Source: Agromyces marinus
GTDB lineage: Bacteria; Actinomycetota; Actinomycetes; Actinomycetales; Microbacteriaceae
DNA length: 64,000 nucleotides
Direction: 5' to 3'
Assembly: GCF_021442325.1 (NCBI RefSeq)
Contig: NZ_CP087879.1
Coordinates: 3,038,001 to 3,102,000, forward strand
Below are positions 41,406 to 50,896 of this stretch, piece after piece; position 1 is the first letter of the stretch, and every line of letters begins with the position of its first letter. Made by a program: the position numbers and the translations under genes. Under the pieces are notes generated by a model that made no database searches, had not been told where the DNA came from, and worked only from the letters and a program-made list of their open reading frames with translations.

Positions 41406-42467
41406 ATGACCCCCGCCCCCCGACTCACGATCGCGACGATCGCCACCGGAGCCCCGATGGGGGCGCAGGCGTACCAGGAGCAGGTGGCCGGGCGCGCGGC
41501 ATCCTCGCTCGCGACCGTCGACGAGCGGGAGTGGCGGTACCGCAGGCTCGTGTTCCGCTCCATGCGGTCCGAGCTCGATGGGAACCGCCGCCTGCCGCTC
41601 GGCCGGATCGCGCGCGCGTCCGCTGCGCAGCGCCGCGCCCTCGGCCGGGCGATCTCCGCCGGCGATGCCGTCACCCATCGGATGAACCTCGAACTGCCGC
41701 CCTCGCCGCACGGCGACGTCATCACGATCCATGACGTGGTCGCCTGGCGCTTCCCCGACGAGTCCGCGCCCGTGCCGGCGGCGATCGAGGAAGCGCGACG
41801 TGCCGCCGCGGTCGTCTGCGTCTCGGAGTTCAGCGCGCACGAGGCGGTCGAACTGCTCGGCATCCGCGACCCGCACATCGTGCACAACGGCGTGGACCCA
41901 CGATTCTTCGACGCCGAACCGATCGATGCCGCGACGCGACGCGCCCACGGGCTGCCCGAGCGGTACATCCTGCACGCGGGGGGCGCGACGCTGCGGAAGA
42001 ACCTCGAGGCCTTGGCCGTGGCGTGGCCGCTCGTGTTCCGGGAGCGCCCCGATCTCGAACTGGTTCTGGCCGGCCCCCCGCATCCGCGACGCACCGCGCT
42101 CTTCGACCGCATGCCCGGCACGCGCCTCGTGGGCCGGCTGCCCGACGAGATCATGCCGGGGCTGGTCTCGGGCGCCGAGGTCGTCGTCGTGCCGTCGCTC
42201 TACGAGGGGTTCGGCCTGCCCGCCCTCGAGGCGATGGCGGCGAACGTGCCCGTCGTCGCCGCCGCGACGAGTTCCCTGCCCGAGGTCGTCGGTGATGCCG
42301 GCATCCTCGTCGAGCCCACGGGGCCGGCGATCGCAGCGGGGCTGCTGGATGCCACGGACGGATCGAGCCTCGGCGCGCTCATCGCGGCGGGACGGTCCCG
42401 CGCCGGCGAGTTCACCTGGGAGCGGTGCGCGGAGGCGCATGCCCGCGTGTGGGCGTCGCTGGCCTGA
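41406..42467 (+). CDS. GT4-family glycosyltransferase, mannosyltransferase-like
   Basis: A 353-residue GT4 enzyme. VITIHDVVAWRFPDESAPV, HIVHNGVDPRFF, ILHAGGATLRKNLEAL and PSLYEGFGLPALEAMAANVP are typical of WbaZ/mannosyltransferase-type enzymes, with E-x7-E in the last block. CGGAGGG precedes the ATG. A TAGATT -10-like word is at 41343-41348. It is divergent from the kinase/PqqD cassette, 141 bases apart. Confidence 0.9.
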   Translation: MTPAPRLTIATIATGAPMGAQAYQEQVAGRAASSLATVDEREWRYRRLVFRSMRSELDGNRRLPLGRIARASAAQRRALGRAISAGDAVTHRMNLELPPSPHGDVITIHDVVAWRFPDESAPVPAAIEEARRAAAVVCVSEFSAHEAVELLGIRDPHIVHNGVDPRFFDAEPIDAATRRAHGLPERYILHAGGATLRKNLEALAVAWPLVFRERPDLELVLAGPPHPRRTALFDRMPGTRLVGRLPDEIMPGLVSGAEVVVVPSLYEGFGLPALEAMAANVPVVAAATSSLPEVVGDAGILVEPTGPAIAAGLLDATDGSSLGALIAAGRSRAGEFTWERCAEAHARVWASLA

Positions 42468-42478
42468 GCGATCGGCGC

Positions 42479-43384
42479 CTACCCGCGGCCCGAGAGCACG
42501 CCGAAGGCCCCACCGGGGAACCGCGGGAGGTCGGGGAGCACGTCCCTCAGGCGTGCGATCGCGCGCTCGAGGTCGTCGCACGCGCGCTCGACGTTCTGAC
42601 GCCGTGCGATCGATGCGCCCTCGAGAAGTCCGGCGAGTCCCCGACCCGCATCGAACCCCGTGAAGCGGCTCGAGCCCGGCGAGATCACGGATTCGTAGTC
42701 GTGGAACTTGAACGGCCCGCCGCTGAGCGGCGGCTCCAGCATCGTCCACGTCGCCGGGATGCCGTACGCATCGGCCGTCACGAGTCCGTGCAGCGACGTC
42801 GTGACCACCGCCTCGGCCGACGCGATCTCGCGGACGACCCGCGCCGCGGGCTGGTGCACGTTCACGACGTGCACGCGGAGATCCACCGAGTCGGCCATCG
42901 ACATGAACGGCTCGTGGGAGCGGTGGTGACCGTGCGGCACGAGCGCGACATCCCACCGGGCCTTCGGCCGTTCGCGGCGCCGCGCCACGAGGATTCCGGG
43001 GTCGCCGAGCGCGACATCCTCGGGCGCCCCGATCAGCTCTCTCGTGAGGTGGCCTCGCACGGCGAGCACCTCGGCGTGCGGGAGGGGATGCGGGCGCCCG
43101 TACATGAGCCCGCTGCCCCAGATCGCGCCGGCGAAGTCCTCGGGCAGGAACTCGAGGATGCTCCCGACGCCGGCGAGCCGGGCCTTCGCGGCGACGCGGT
43201 GCACGGGCGCGATGCCGTACTCCGGCAGCAGCCAGGGCGTCAGGTCGTCGCCGAAGTTCGGGTGCCCGTCCCACCAGGTCGCGGGAACGACCACGCCTCC
43301 GCGCCACATCGCCGGTCGCGTCGCCGCTGCCGCGAGGCGGCGCACCTGGCGCATCCGTCGCCGCCGTGGGGTCGAGTAGGTCAT
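42479..43384 (-). CDS. Polysaccharide pyruvyl transferase-family protein 1
   Basis: A 301-residue PF04230 protein, which adds ketal pyruvate to a sugar using phosphoenolpyruvate. GHPNFGDDLTPWLLPEYG, AIWGSGLMYG, ALGDPGILV and TTSLHGLVTADAYGIP are the family blocks. It overlaps the stop of the GT4 gene before it (ATGA). It is one of three such genes in the island. Confidence 0.88.
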   Translation of the reverse strand: MTYSTPRRRRMRQVRRLAAAATRPAMWRGGVVVPATWWDGHPNFGDDLTPWLLPEYGIAPVHRVAAKARLAGVGSILEFLPEDFAGAIWGSGLMYGRPHPLPHAEVLAVRGHLTRELIGAPEDVALGDPGILVARRRERPKARWDVALVPHGHHRSHEPFMSMADSVDLRVHVVNVHQPAARVVREIASAEAVVTTSLHGLVTADAYGIPATWTMLEPPLSGGPFKFHDYESVISPGSSRFTGFDAGRGLAGLLEGASIARRQNVERACDDLERAIARLRDVLPDLPRFPGGAFGVLSGRG

Positions 43385-44625
43385 TCCGTCTCCGTCGCCC
43401 GTCGATCAGGTGCGTGGTCGGCACCGAGCATGCGTTCGTAGCGGGCCACGTAGTCCTCAGCGACACGCCGCCACGTGAACTCGCGCACCCGGCTCCTGCC
43501 CGCCTCGATCATCCGCTCCCGCAGCTCCCGGTCGTCGACCACGCGCCGGATGGCCGTACGCAAGGCGGCGATCTCGAGCGGGTCGACGAGCAGTCCGTCG
43601 ACTCCGTCGGTGACAAAGCCGGGTGCGCCGCCGCGGTCGGTCATCACGAGCGCCGCCCCGCTTCGCCATGCCTCGAGCGCGACGATGCCGAACGCCTCCG
43701 TCCGGCTGGGCACGACGACGGCCATCGCTCCGGCCATCGCGTCGGCGACGGCGGCCGGCGCGAGGCGGCCGGCGAGTTCGACACGATCCTGCAGTCCCCG
43801 TTCGTCGACGAGTGCGCTGAGACGTTGCCGTTCCGGCCCGTCTCCGACGATGACGAGACGGATGCCTGCGCCGCCGGCGTCGCCGGCATCCGCTTGATCG
43901 TCGTCGAATCGAAGCCCCGCCATCGCGTCGATGAGCAGGTCGAACCCCTTCGTGCGTCCCAGCCTGCCGACGGCGAGGAGGTACCGGCCCTCGAACGGGC
44001 TTCGGCCGGCGTCGCCCGACAGGGAAAGGTCGACTCCGTTGGGCACGACCTCGCCGCCGACGAGGCCGAAGCGCGCGCGCAGGTCGTCGAGCACGAAGTC
44101 CGAGGGTGCCGTGACTTCGGAGGCGGCACCGACCGCGCGTCGCAGGGCGGTGCGCAGGACGGCCGAACGTTCGAAGACGGCGTGGTCGTCGGCGACCGTC
44201 TCGCCGTGCGAGGTGACCATGAGAGGGAGCCGATACAGCCGGTGCAGGCCGAACGCGTACGCACCGTTCGGCCCGAAGCAGTGCACGTGAACCAGCGATG
44301 GCCGGAACTCCGCGCGAGCGCGTGCCCAGTGACGCCACGCCGCGGGGAAGGCGGCCGCGAACCGCGCGATTCCGCCCGGCGTCGCCGAGGGCAACGGGGT
44401 CGGGAGGTAGCGGACCGTCACGCCGTCGATCTCGTGCACGCTCGGACCGGTGCCACGGTCGACGGACCACACCTCGACCGCGCAACCCAGCCCCGTCAGC
44501 TCGCGGGCGACCTGGCGGACGTGCTCCTCGACGCCGCCGACATGGGGTGCATACGAGGAGGTCACCAGCGCGACGCGTCGCCCGCGCGCGTCCTCAGGGC
44601 GACGGTGCGGTTCCGACCCGCCCAC
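43381..44625 (-). CDS. GT4-family glycosyltransferase
   Basis: A 414-residue GT4 enzyme. VALVTSSYAPHVGGVEEHVR at the N-terminus, LAVGRLGRTKGFDLLIDAM and RTEAFGIVALEAWRSGAALV with the E-x7-E motif. GTG start three bases after the BY-kinase stop, so it is in the same operon. About 15 charged residues come before the conserved start. Confidence 0.9.
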   Translation of the reverse strand: MGGSEPHRRPEDARGRRVALVTSSYAPHVGGVEEHVRQVARELTGLGCAVEVWSVDRGTGPSVHEIDGVTVRYLPTPLPSATPGGIARFAAAFPAAWRHWARARAEFRPSLVHVHCFGPNGAYAFGLHRLYRLPLMVTSHGETVADDHAVFERSAVLRTALRRAVGAASEVTAPSDFVLDDLRARFGLVGGEVVPNGVDLSLSGDAGRSPFEGRYLLAVGRLGRTKGFDLLIDAMAGLRFDDDQADAGDAGGAGIRLVIVGDGPERQRLSALVDERGLQDRVELAGRLAPAAVADAMAGAMAVVVPSRTEAFGIVALEAWRSGAALVMTDRGGAPGFVTDGVDGLLVDPLEIAALRTAIRRVVDDRELRERMIEAGRSRVREFTWRRVAEDYVARYERMLGADHAPDRRATETE

Positions 44626-44628
44626 GCG

Positions 44629-46155
44629 TCAACCGCGCTGGTCCGACGGGGGCTCCGTGACGAAGTCGTCGGAGGCGTCGGAAGCGTCGGCCGGCGGAGA
44701 GGCAGCCTTGCGCGAGGACTTCGGCGCGTCGGCGCGAGCACCGTCGGGCGCTGCCACGGAAGCCTTCGACGTGTAGTCGTGGCGGTACTCGTACGAGTAG
44801 GTCGCGGCATCCGCGCCTCGGAGCGGGGACTTGTTCAGCACGATGCCGAGTGCGCGCCCGCGTGCCTTCTTCAGCGTGTCGAGTGCCTTCTCGAGGAGGT
44901 CGTACGTCGTCTTGCCGAGCGTCACGACGACGAGGGCTCCATCGGCCTGATGGGTCAGCACCGCACCGTCCGTCACGGGCAGGAGGGGCGGGGCGTCGAT
45001 GATGACGGTCGCGTGCTTGGTCAGATCCGCCAGGAGCGTGTGCATGCGCTCGGAACCGAGCACCTCGCTCGGGTTCGGGGGAACGCTGCCTGCCGTGAGG
45101 ACGAGCAGGTTGTTGGACTTCGCGGTGCGCTGGAGCACCTCGGAGAGCGCCGCGCGACCGGCGAGCACATCGCTCAGGCCCGCCCCGCCCGGCAGCCCCA
45201 TCGTCTTGGCGACCATCGACCGACGCAGGTCGCCGTCGACGAGGACGACCGTGGTTCCCGCGGCCGCGAGCGTCAGCGCGAGATTGCACGCGATGGTCGA
45301 CTTGCCGTCGCCCGGCAACGGGCTCGTGACGACGATCGTCTTCGGCGGGTGGTCAACGTCCATGAACTGCAGGTTCGTCCGCAGCGCCCGCAGCGCCTCG
45401 GAGACCGCGAACGTGCCGTTCTTGCCGGTGTTGTTGGCGGCCGAGGCGTCGACCAGGCGGTTCTCGGCGTCCATGCTCGGAACGAACGGGATCGTGCCGA
45501 CGACCGCGACGCCCGTCTTCTGCTCGGTGTCCTCGGCGTTCCGGATGCGGCGGTCGGCCGCAGTCCGGATCATGGCGAACGCGACGCCGAAGCCGAAGCC
45601 GAGCACGCCGCCGACGATCAGGGCGGTCTGCACGTCGGGGAACGCCGGAGATGTCGGCACCGAGGCGGAGGCGCGCGAGATCACCTCGACGGGCGCCGCG
45701 CCGGTCGCGCTGCTCTCGGCCTCGACTCCCTCGACCACCGTGGCCAACGACCGGAGCCAGGCCTCGGCGAGCGCCTTCGCGTCTTCGGGCGTCGATGCCT
45801 CGGCGCTGGCGCTGAGGATGACCGTGCCGTCGGCGTTCGTGACCTCGACGCGCTCGACGAGTTGCTCCGGTGTCGTGTCGAGGTCGAGGTCGTCGATCAC
45901 GCCCTGCGCGACATCCGTCCACCCGGCGATGATCAGGTAGGACGGCACGCGGGAGCGGGCGACGCTGTCGCCGAGCGACATGCTCCCCACATCGGCGCCC
46001 TGCCCGGTCGACTGCACGAGCCCGCTCGCCGATGCGACGTAGACCGGGGTCTGCAGCAGGGTCCAGCCGTAGCCGGCACCGATGCCGACCAGCGTCATCA
46101 GGACGATCGCGATCCAGTGCCGACGCAGTCCGCGGAGGTAGTCGCGCAGTTCCAA
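44629..46155 (-). CDS. Polysaccharide co-polymerase/tyrosine autokinase (Wzz plus BY-kinase)
   Basis: A 508-residue inner-membrane protein that controls chain length. Wzz-type domain with two membrane segments (about 14-34 and 176-196), then the kinase domain: Walker A PGDGKST (281-287), Walker A' VVLVDGDLRR (303-312), Walker B VIIDAPP (384-390). A tyrosine cluster follows (Tyr453, 455, 457, 461), then a disordered acidic tail. The start is TTG with GGAGGAG five bases upstream. The phosphatase at 29635 is its likely partner. Confidence 0.94.
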   Translation of the reverse strand: MELRDYLRGLRRHWIAIVLMTLVGIGAGYGWTLLQTPVYVASASGLVQSTGQGADVGSMSLGDSVARSRVPSYLIIAGWTDVAQGVIDDLDLDTTPEQLVERVEVTNADGTVILSASAEASTPEDAKALAEAWLRSLATVVEGVEAESSATGAAPVEVISRASASVPTSPAFPDVQTALIVGGVLGFGFGVAFAMIRTAADRRIRNAEDTEQKTGVAVVGTIPFVPSMDAENRLVDASAANNTGKNGTFAVSEALRALRTNLQFMDVDHPPKTIVVTSPLPGDGKSTIACNLALTLAAAGTTVVLVDGDLRRSMVAKTMGLPGGAGLSDVLAGRAALSEVLQRTAKSNNLLVLTAGSVPPNPSEVLGSERMHTLLADLTKHATVIIDAPPLLPVTDGAVLTHQADGALVVVTLGKTTYDLLEKALDTLKKARGRALGIVLNKSPLRGADAATYSYEYRHDYTSKASVAAPDGARADAPKSSRKAASPPADASDASDDFVTEPPSDQRG

Positions 46156-46215
46156 GTGGACTCCTCCGTGTCGTGCCGCCGTCCCGCGCAGAGTGCGGAC
46201 CGTGTGCGAATTGCG

Positions 46216-47592
46216 TCAATGGTATGTCAAGCGACTTCCGGCCGGTCCGATGGCCGCGAGGTCGGCGTCGGCGTCGTGCCCGGGGCCGGCACGCTGCTCG
46301 CGCGCCATCGCACCGAGGCAGATGCCGGCGATGACGAACGGGATCGACACCTGCGCGGCCACCCAGAACAGGTCGAACTGCGCCTGCACGATCCGGCTCA
46401 GCACGACCGCGACCGCCAAGGTGCCGAATCGCGGGTCGACGTGCCAGAGCACGAGCAGGATGCCGATCCACATCACGATGAACGCCGCGAGGCCGAGGAC
46501 GCCCGCGCTCGCCAGTACCTCGAGCTCGCCCTGCGGCGGTTGGTAGCCCAGGTTCCCGGGCTCGCGCCAATAGCGCAGGCCGTGCCCGAAGATCGGCGAC
46601 TCGCGCCAGTAGTGGTAGACCTCGCGGAACCAGTCGAGTCGCTGGAACACCGAGTTGTGCTGGTTCTGCGACTGGACCTGCTCGACCACCATCGTGACGA
46701 TCAGCCAGGCGGCCGGAATGAGGAGGAGCAGGACGAGGATGCGCGAGCGCCTCGACGTGCTGCGCCGGATGACCGCGATCATGATGGCCGCCATGAGGCC
46801 GATCAGCGCCTGCCGAGACTGCGACGCGACCACGCCGGCGACGAGCAGCCAGAACGCGAGCCGGGACCATCCCTTCGTCCACCCGACCCAATCGGGGTTC
46901 AGGTACGCGACGATCGCCGCGAACGCGAACACCGTGCCGACGAAGTTCTTGTGCATCGGGAACGGCCAGGTGGGCGAGGCCGGCCCGAAGTCGCCGATCG
47001 CGTAGCCGGCGACGGCGTCGACGAGGGTGATCACGGCGATCGCGCACGCGGTGAACACGAGCACCGAGAGCGCCGTCCGCGCGTAGCCGGCAGCCCCGAG
47101 CGCCCACCCGACGATCAACGCACCCGACACGAGCAACCAGGCGTGGAACCATTCGAACGTGTTGGCGAGGTACGGGTTGACGATGACGGTGAGCAGCGTC
47201 GCGAACTGGTACAGCAGGTTCAGCCAGAGCAGTTGCCGGAGCGGCCTGCTGTACGGTCGCTGCCCCAGGAGCAGTGCCGTACCGAAGGCGGCTGCGAGTG
47301 CGGCGTCGGAGACCGAGAGGTCGGTGCCGCCGATCCCGATCCGCTGCGGGATCATCAGACCGGGCATGGCGAAGAGCGCGATCGCGAGTGGTTTCGATGC
47401 GGTCAGCGAAGCGGCGATCACGAATGCCGCGATCACGATGGCGAGCATCGCGCCGCCCACCGCGCCCCGGTCGAGCAGGAAGTACGTCGCCGTGACCGCC
47501 GCGAAGGCGTAGAGGAACCAACGCCACGCACCGGACCACCATTCGACGGTCCGGAGACGCCGGATCACCCGGCGCTCGCTCGTCGAACTCAT
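46216..47592 (-). CDS. O-antigen ligase/Wzy-type polymerase
   Basis: A 458-residue membrane protein with about 11-12 helices. A long loop (near residues 310-365) carries DWFREVYHYWRESPIFGHGL, the Wzy_C/RfaL signature. It would polymerise or ligate repeat units outside the membrane. It lies 60 bases before the BY-kinase on the same strand, a common gene pair. Confidence 0.9.
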   Translation of the reverse strand: MSSTSERRVIRRLRTVEWWSGAWRWFLYAFAAVTATYFLLDRGAVGGAMLAIVIAAFVIAASLTASKPLAIALFAMPGLMIPQRIGIGGTDLSVSDAALAAAFGTALLLGQRPYSRPLRQLLWLNLLYQFATLLTVIVNPYLANTFEWFHAWLLVSGALIVGWALGAAGYARTALSVLVFTACAIAVITLVDAVAGYAIGDFGPASPTWPFPMHKNFVGTVFAFAAIVAYLNPDWVGWTKGWSRLAFWLLVAGVVASQSRQALIGLMAAIMIAVIRRSTSRRSRILVLLLLIPAAWLIVTMVVEQVQSQNQHNSVFQRLDWFREVYHYWRESPIFGHGLRYWREPGNLGYQPPQGELEVLASAGVLGLAAFIVMWIGILLVLWHVDPRFGTLAVAVVLSRIVQAQFDLFWVAAQVSIPFVIAGICLGAMAREQRAGPGHDADADLAAIGPAGSRLTYH

Positions 47593-47722
47593 GCTCCGGT
47601 CCTTCGTGAGATTGGCTTCAGTATCGCAGGTGACTGCGCCGAGCCACCACGAGGTTCTCCATCGTCATCCCGCGTATCGTGGCGCCCAACGAGGCGCCGG
47701 CGATCGATTCGCCGAAGCCGGC

Positions 47723-48817
47723 TCAGCTCCACCCCGTGCGGCGGAGTGCCGCCGCCGCCGCGTGGAGGATCCGGTCGGGCACGACGCGCCTCGCGGTTCG
47801 GCCGAGCACAGTCCACGGGTGCGCCTCCTGTCCGACACGGTATACATGCCCGTCATGTGCCTTGGACAGCTGGTCCGAAAGCAGGTCCAGCAGAACCGTT
47901 GGATCGGAGAGTCCGGGCAGTCGATCGGACACCGATGGTGCGTGAACGGCGTCCTGGCCAGTGAACGTGAGGCAGCGCTCGATCAGGTCCTTCCGAAGGC
48001 TCAGGTGCTTCTCCGGGTTCGCCACAGGGTCATCGGGTGAGAACCACGCGAGAGCATCGCCGAAGTCCGCGGCCGCGGCCGAATGCACGAGCTCTTCGAG
48101 GCCTCGGAAGCGGTGGTGCTGATATGTGCCGCCGTTGGTCACGAGGAGCGCCGGGGTACCCACGGCCAGCGATGGCAGGACCGAGTGAAGGCGGGATGCG
48201 ACCACAGAACTGGCGGATTGATAGAAGTACAGGAAGAGCTCCGCCAGGGCGAATCTGCGTTCGACGGTCATATCGGGATCGTGCGCCACCGAGAGCTCCA
48301 TGACCGGGCGAGCGGTCCGCCGCCGCAGCTCAGCCACCTGGTCGGGCGAGAGGTCGACCGCGAGGACGAAATCGTGGCGGGGCACCTTCGCATCACGTTG
48401 AAGCGTCAGGGTCATGCATCCCGAGAAGTAGGAGTCCACGCCGATCGACTGCAGGTACTCGCGCGTGGAGTGGTCGCGGGCCCCGACGGGACCGAAGGTC
48501 GCGAAGAACTCACGGCTCTCGGGTGAACCGACGCGCTCTCGCACGGTGGCATCCGACACCTCGAAGTACATCGAGACGAGCAGGGGGGTGAGATTCGGCG
48601 GAGGCGGCCAGGCGCCGCCCCACATCCACCAGCCGTTCAGGATGGCGTCGACACCCTCAGGCACCTTCGCCAGCCCTTCGGGCAAGGCGTCGCGGTCGAG
48701 GTAATGATCGACTCGCGGAAGGAACTGGCGAGCCGCCACGCTCTGGATCTCGTCGCCGATGTTCGCGGTGCGATACGAGAGAAGGCCGAAGCTTCGTTCC
48801 GCTGTGGCCTGCGCCAT
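47723..48817 (-). CDS. Polysaccharide pyruvyl transferase-family protein 2
   Basis: A 364-residue PF04230 protein. It starts FGLLSYRTANIGDEIQSVAA, has GPVGARDHSTREYLQSIGV and ASSVVASRLHSVLPSLAVG. The stretch is lower in GC than its neighbours and uses more A/T-ending codons, suggesting a later arrival. Upstream of the Wzy-type gene by 130 bases with no coding signal. Confidence 0.85.
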   Translation of the reverse strand: MAQATAERSFGLLSYRTANIGDEIQSVAARQFLPRVDHYLDRDALPEGLAKVPEGVDAILNGWWMWGGAWPPPPNLTPLLVSMYFEVSDATVRERVGSPESREFFATFGPVGARDHSTREYLQSIGVDSYFSGCMTLTLQRDAKVPRHDFVLAVDLSPDQVAELRRRTARPVMELSVAHDPDMTVERRFALAELFLYFYQSASSVVASRLHSVLPSLAVGTPALLVTNGGTYQHHRFRGLEELVHSAAAADFGDALAWFSPDDPVANPEKHLSLRKDLIERCLTFTGQDAVHAPSVSDRLPGLSDPTVLLDLLSDQLSKAHDGHVYRVGQEAHPWTVLGRTARRVVPDRILHAAAAALRRTGWS

Positions 48818-48882
48818 GAAGCAACCTCCCTCAGAGCACGCCGGGCAGAACCATCGTGACTGCCACCGAATCTACCAGCGGG

Positions 48883-49848
48883 TCACGGTGACACGGCGCT
48901 TCGGTTCGGGTCCGAGAGCGCCCGACGCAACCGCTCGGCGGCCCGGCCGGAACGACGCGCAGGCGTCGGATTCCATCGCGCCTGGCGAAGCGCCGCGCCG
49001 GCTCCGAACGCCAGCCCGACCGCCACGACCGCAAGGCGCTCCAAACGTCGCCGCAGGCCGGTCACGCGACGCACGCCGCGAAACTGCCCGACGATCCAGC
49101 TGCGGAGACGGCGGCTACGCCAGCCTTCGTACCTCGCCAGCAGGACGAAGTGATTGCGCCTGCCGTAGAGCTTGTAGCGGGTGTCGAAGCGGGCGCCCTT
49201 GACGTGCGGGGCCGGCCGGTGGTCGACGATCGCGTCAGGCAGGAAGACCGAACGACCACCGAGCTGCTTCACCCGAAGGAAGATGTCGGTGTCTTCCCGA
49301 AGGGCAGTCCCCGGGTAATCGTCGCGGAAGCCTCCGAGCTCGCAGAGCACCTCTCGGGTGAAGGCCATGTTCGCCCCGATGCCGTGATCGACCTCGCACG
49401 GTTCACGGCGCAGGGCGGCGAAGCCGTCCGTCAGTGATCCGTCGGTGAGCAGACGGCCGATCTCGCGGGGATACTCCTCTTCGCCGGGAAGGCCGTTGCA
49501 CGTCCTCCCCACGGTGGCATCCGCGCCGCTGTCCTTGAAGCCGCGGAGCAGCGCGGGCCCCCACCCGCCTCGGACCGTGACATCGTCATCGAGGAACGCG
49601 ATGACCTCACCACGGACCGACAGCAGCCCCCGGTTCCTCGACCTCGTCATGTGACCTGCAAGTTCCGGGGCATGCACGTAGCGCAGCGGGATCCCACCTG
49701 ACTCCGGCGAGGAAGCGACGCGGGATGCATCCACCACCACGATCTCGTCGATCGACTCGGGCGCAGCCGCGAGTGCATCCAGACACCGCTGCAGGAACTC
49801 CGCCCGCTCATACGTCACGATGCACACCGAGAGCGTGAGTGATGGCAT
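48883..49848 (-). CDS. GT2-family glycosyltransferase
   Basis: A 321-residue GT-A enzyme: LSVCIVTYERAEFLQRCLDA, AFLDDDVTVRGGW (DDD as metal-binding DxD) and GANMAFTREVLCELGGFRDD, then TDIFLRVKQLGG. The start at 49848 is chosen for its GAGGAG ribosome site and family length rather than an ATG 21 codons upstream. It is followed by the pyruvyl transferase on the same strand. Confidence 0.9.
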   Translation of the reverse strand: MPSLTLSVCIVTYERAEFLQRCLDALAAAPESIDEIVVVDASRVASSPESGGIPLRYVHAPELAGHMTRSRNRGLLSVRGEVIAFLDDDVTVRGGWGPALLRGFKDSGADATVGRTCNGLPGEEEYPREIGRLLTDGSLTDGFAALRREPCEVDHGIGANMAFTREVLCELGGFRDDYPGTALREDTDIFLRVKQLGGRSVFLPDAIVDHRPAPHVKGARFDTRYKLYGRRNHFVLLARYEGWRSRRLRSWIVGQFRGVRRVTGLRRRLERLAVVAVGLAFGAGAALRQARWNPTPARRSGRAAERLRRALSDPNRSAVSP

Positions 49849-50008
49849 CGACGCTCCTCGTGACGGCCGGCAGTGCGTCAAGTATCCCCGACCGGGCTGG
49901 AATCGCGGCATCGTGGATGCGTGGGTCCCACGCTGCGCACGCGAGCGTTCATCGCGCTGCTCGGTGCCTGAGTCCCTTCGAGGAGGATCTCGGGCGTACC
50001 CGCTCCGC

Positions 50009-50014
50009 TAGATT
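50009..50014 (+). promoter_or_regulatory. -10 element placed for a leaderless transcript
   Basis: TAGATT ends six bases before the GTG at 50021, the same spacing as before 6990. No ribosome site is present in between. Confidence 0.45.
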
Positions 50015-50020
50015 GACGGA

Positions 50021-50896
50021 GTGCTCGCGTTCATCACGTCGCTGCGGCATCCGCGCAACAGCGCCGACTACCGCGCGGTGGAGGCGTTGCTCGCTGATTC
50101 CCTGAACTCCGTGCGTCGCCAGGAGCACCCTGACCACCGCATCTGGGTCGTCGGCAACCGCCGCCCGGCCAACCTCCCCGACGACGTGAACTGGGTGGGC
50201 GTCGACTTCGCTCCCCCGAGCGAGCTGCGCGGTCCGCAGACCGGGCGCGAGGCGGTCCTGCTCGACAAGGGCACGAAGCTCGCGATCGGCCTCGTCGCGG
50301 CGTCGGCCGAGCGCCCCGATCACGTCATGCTGTTCGACGCCGACGACGCGGTGTCGAAGCGGCTCGCCGGGCTGTCGGCTCATGCGCCCGAAGCCGACGG
50401 CTGGCGCGTGGTCGACGGCTGGCGATGGTCGAGCGAGCGTCGGTCGATCCGGCGGCAGCCGGAGCTCCACCGCCACTGCGGCACGGCGTTCGTCGTGCGA
50501 CGCGAGCTCTACGACGTGCCCGACGGACTCGGCACCGACGCGAGCCAGGAGGAACTCCAGGAGGCGTTCGGCGACCGCCTCTCGCGGCACATCGGATCGC
50601 ACAGGTACCTGAGCGACGACCTCGCGGCGGACGGGCATCCGCTTCGCCCGGTCGAGTTCCCGGCCGTGCTCTACCGCGTCGGTACGGGAGAGAACCATTC
50701 CGGGGTCTCGCTCGGCGGGTTCGGGCGACCGATCGGCCGGACGGTGGCATCCGAGTTCGGCGTGCCCGCGACGCGACTCACTCCTGCCGGGCTGTTCCGA
50801 TCAGTGCTTCCGAGCCGCCGGGCGCTCGAGCGGGTGCGAGGCCTCAGGTCGATCGTGGGCGGCTCGGGTCGCGGCGACGCCGTCCGCCGCGCCTGA
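50021..50896 (+). CDS. GT-A-type glycosyltransferase-like protein
   Basis: A 291-residue protein with a GT2-like start (LAFITSLRHPRNSADYRAVE), LLDKGTKLAIGL and HVMLFDADDAVSKRL, in which DADD is the metal-binding motif. The acceptor and donor are unknown. It is the only rightward gene between 42468 and 56949 and is convergent with the ABC exporter. Confidence 0.8.
   Translation: MLAFITSLRHPRNSADYRAVEALLADSLNSVRRQEHPDHRIWVVGNRRPANLPDDVNWVGVDFAPPSELRGPQTGREAVLLDKGTKLAIGLVAASAERPDHVMLFDADDAVSKRLAGLSAHAPEADGWRVVDGWRWSSERRSIRRQPELHRHCGTAFVVRRELYDVPDGLGTDASQEELQEAFGDRLSRHIGSHRYLSDDLAADGHPLRPVEFPAVLYRVGTGENHSGVSLGGFGRPIGRTVASEFGVPATRLTPAGLFRSVLPSRRALERVRGLRSIVGGSGRGDAVRRA

Noticed and set aside
43366-47964. 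A 1532-codon open frame on the plus strand opposite the GT4, BY-kinase and Wzy-type genes.
   Set aside because: Composition is that of an antisense frame (Arg/Asp/Glu/His-rich) and the opposite strand carries clear conserved proteins.
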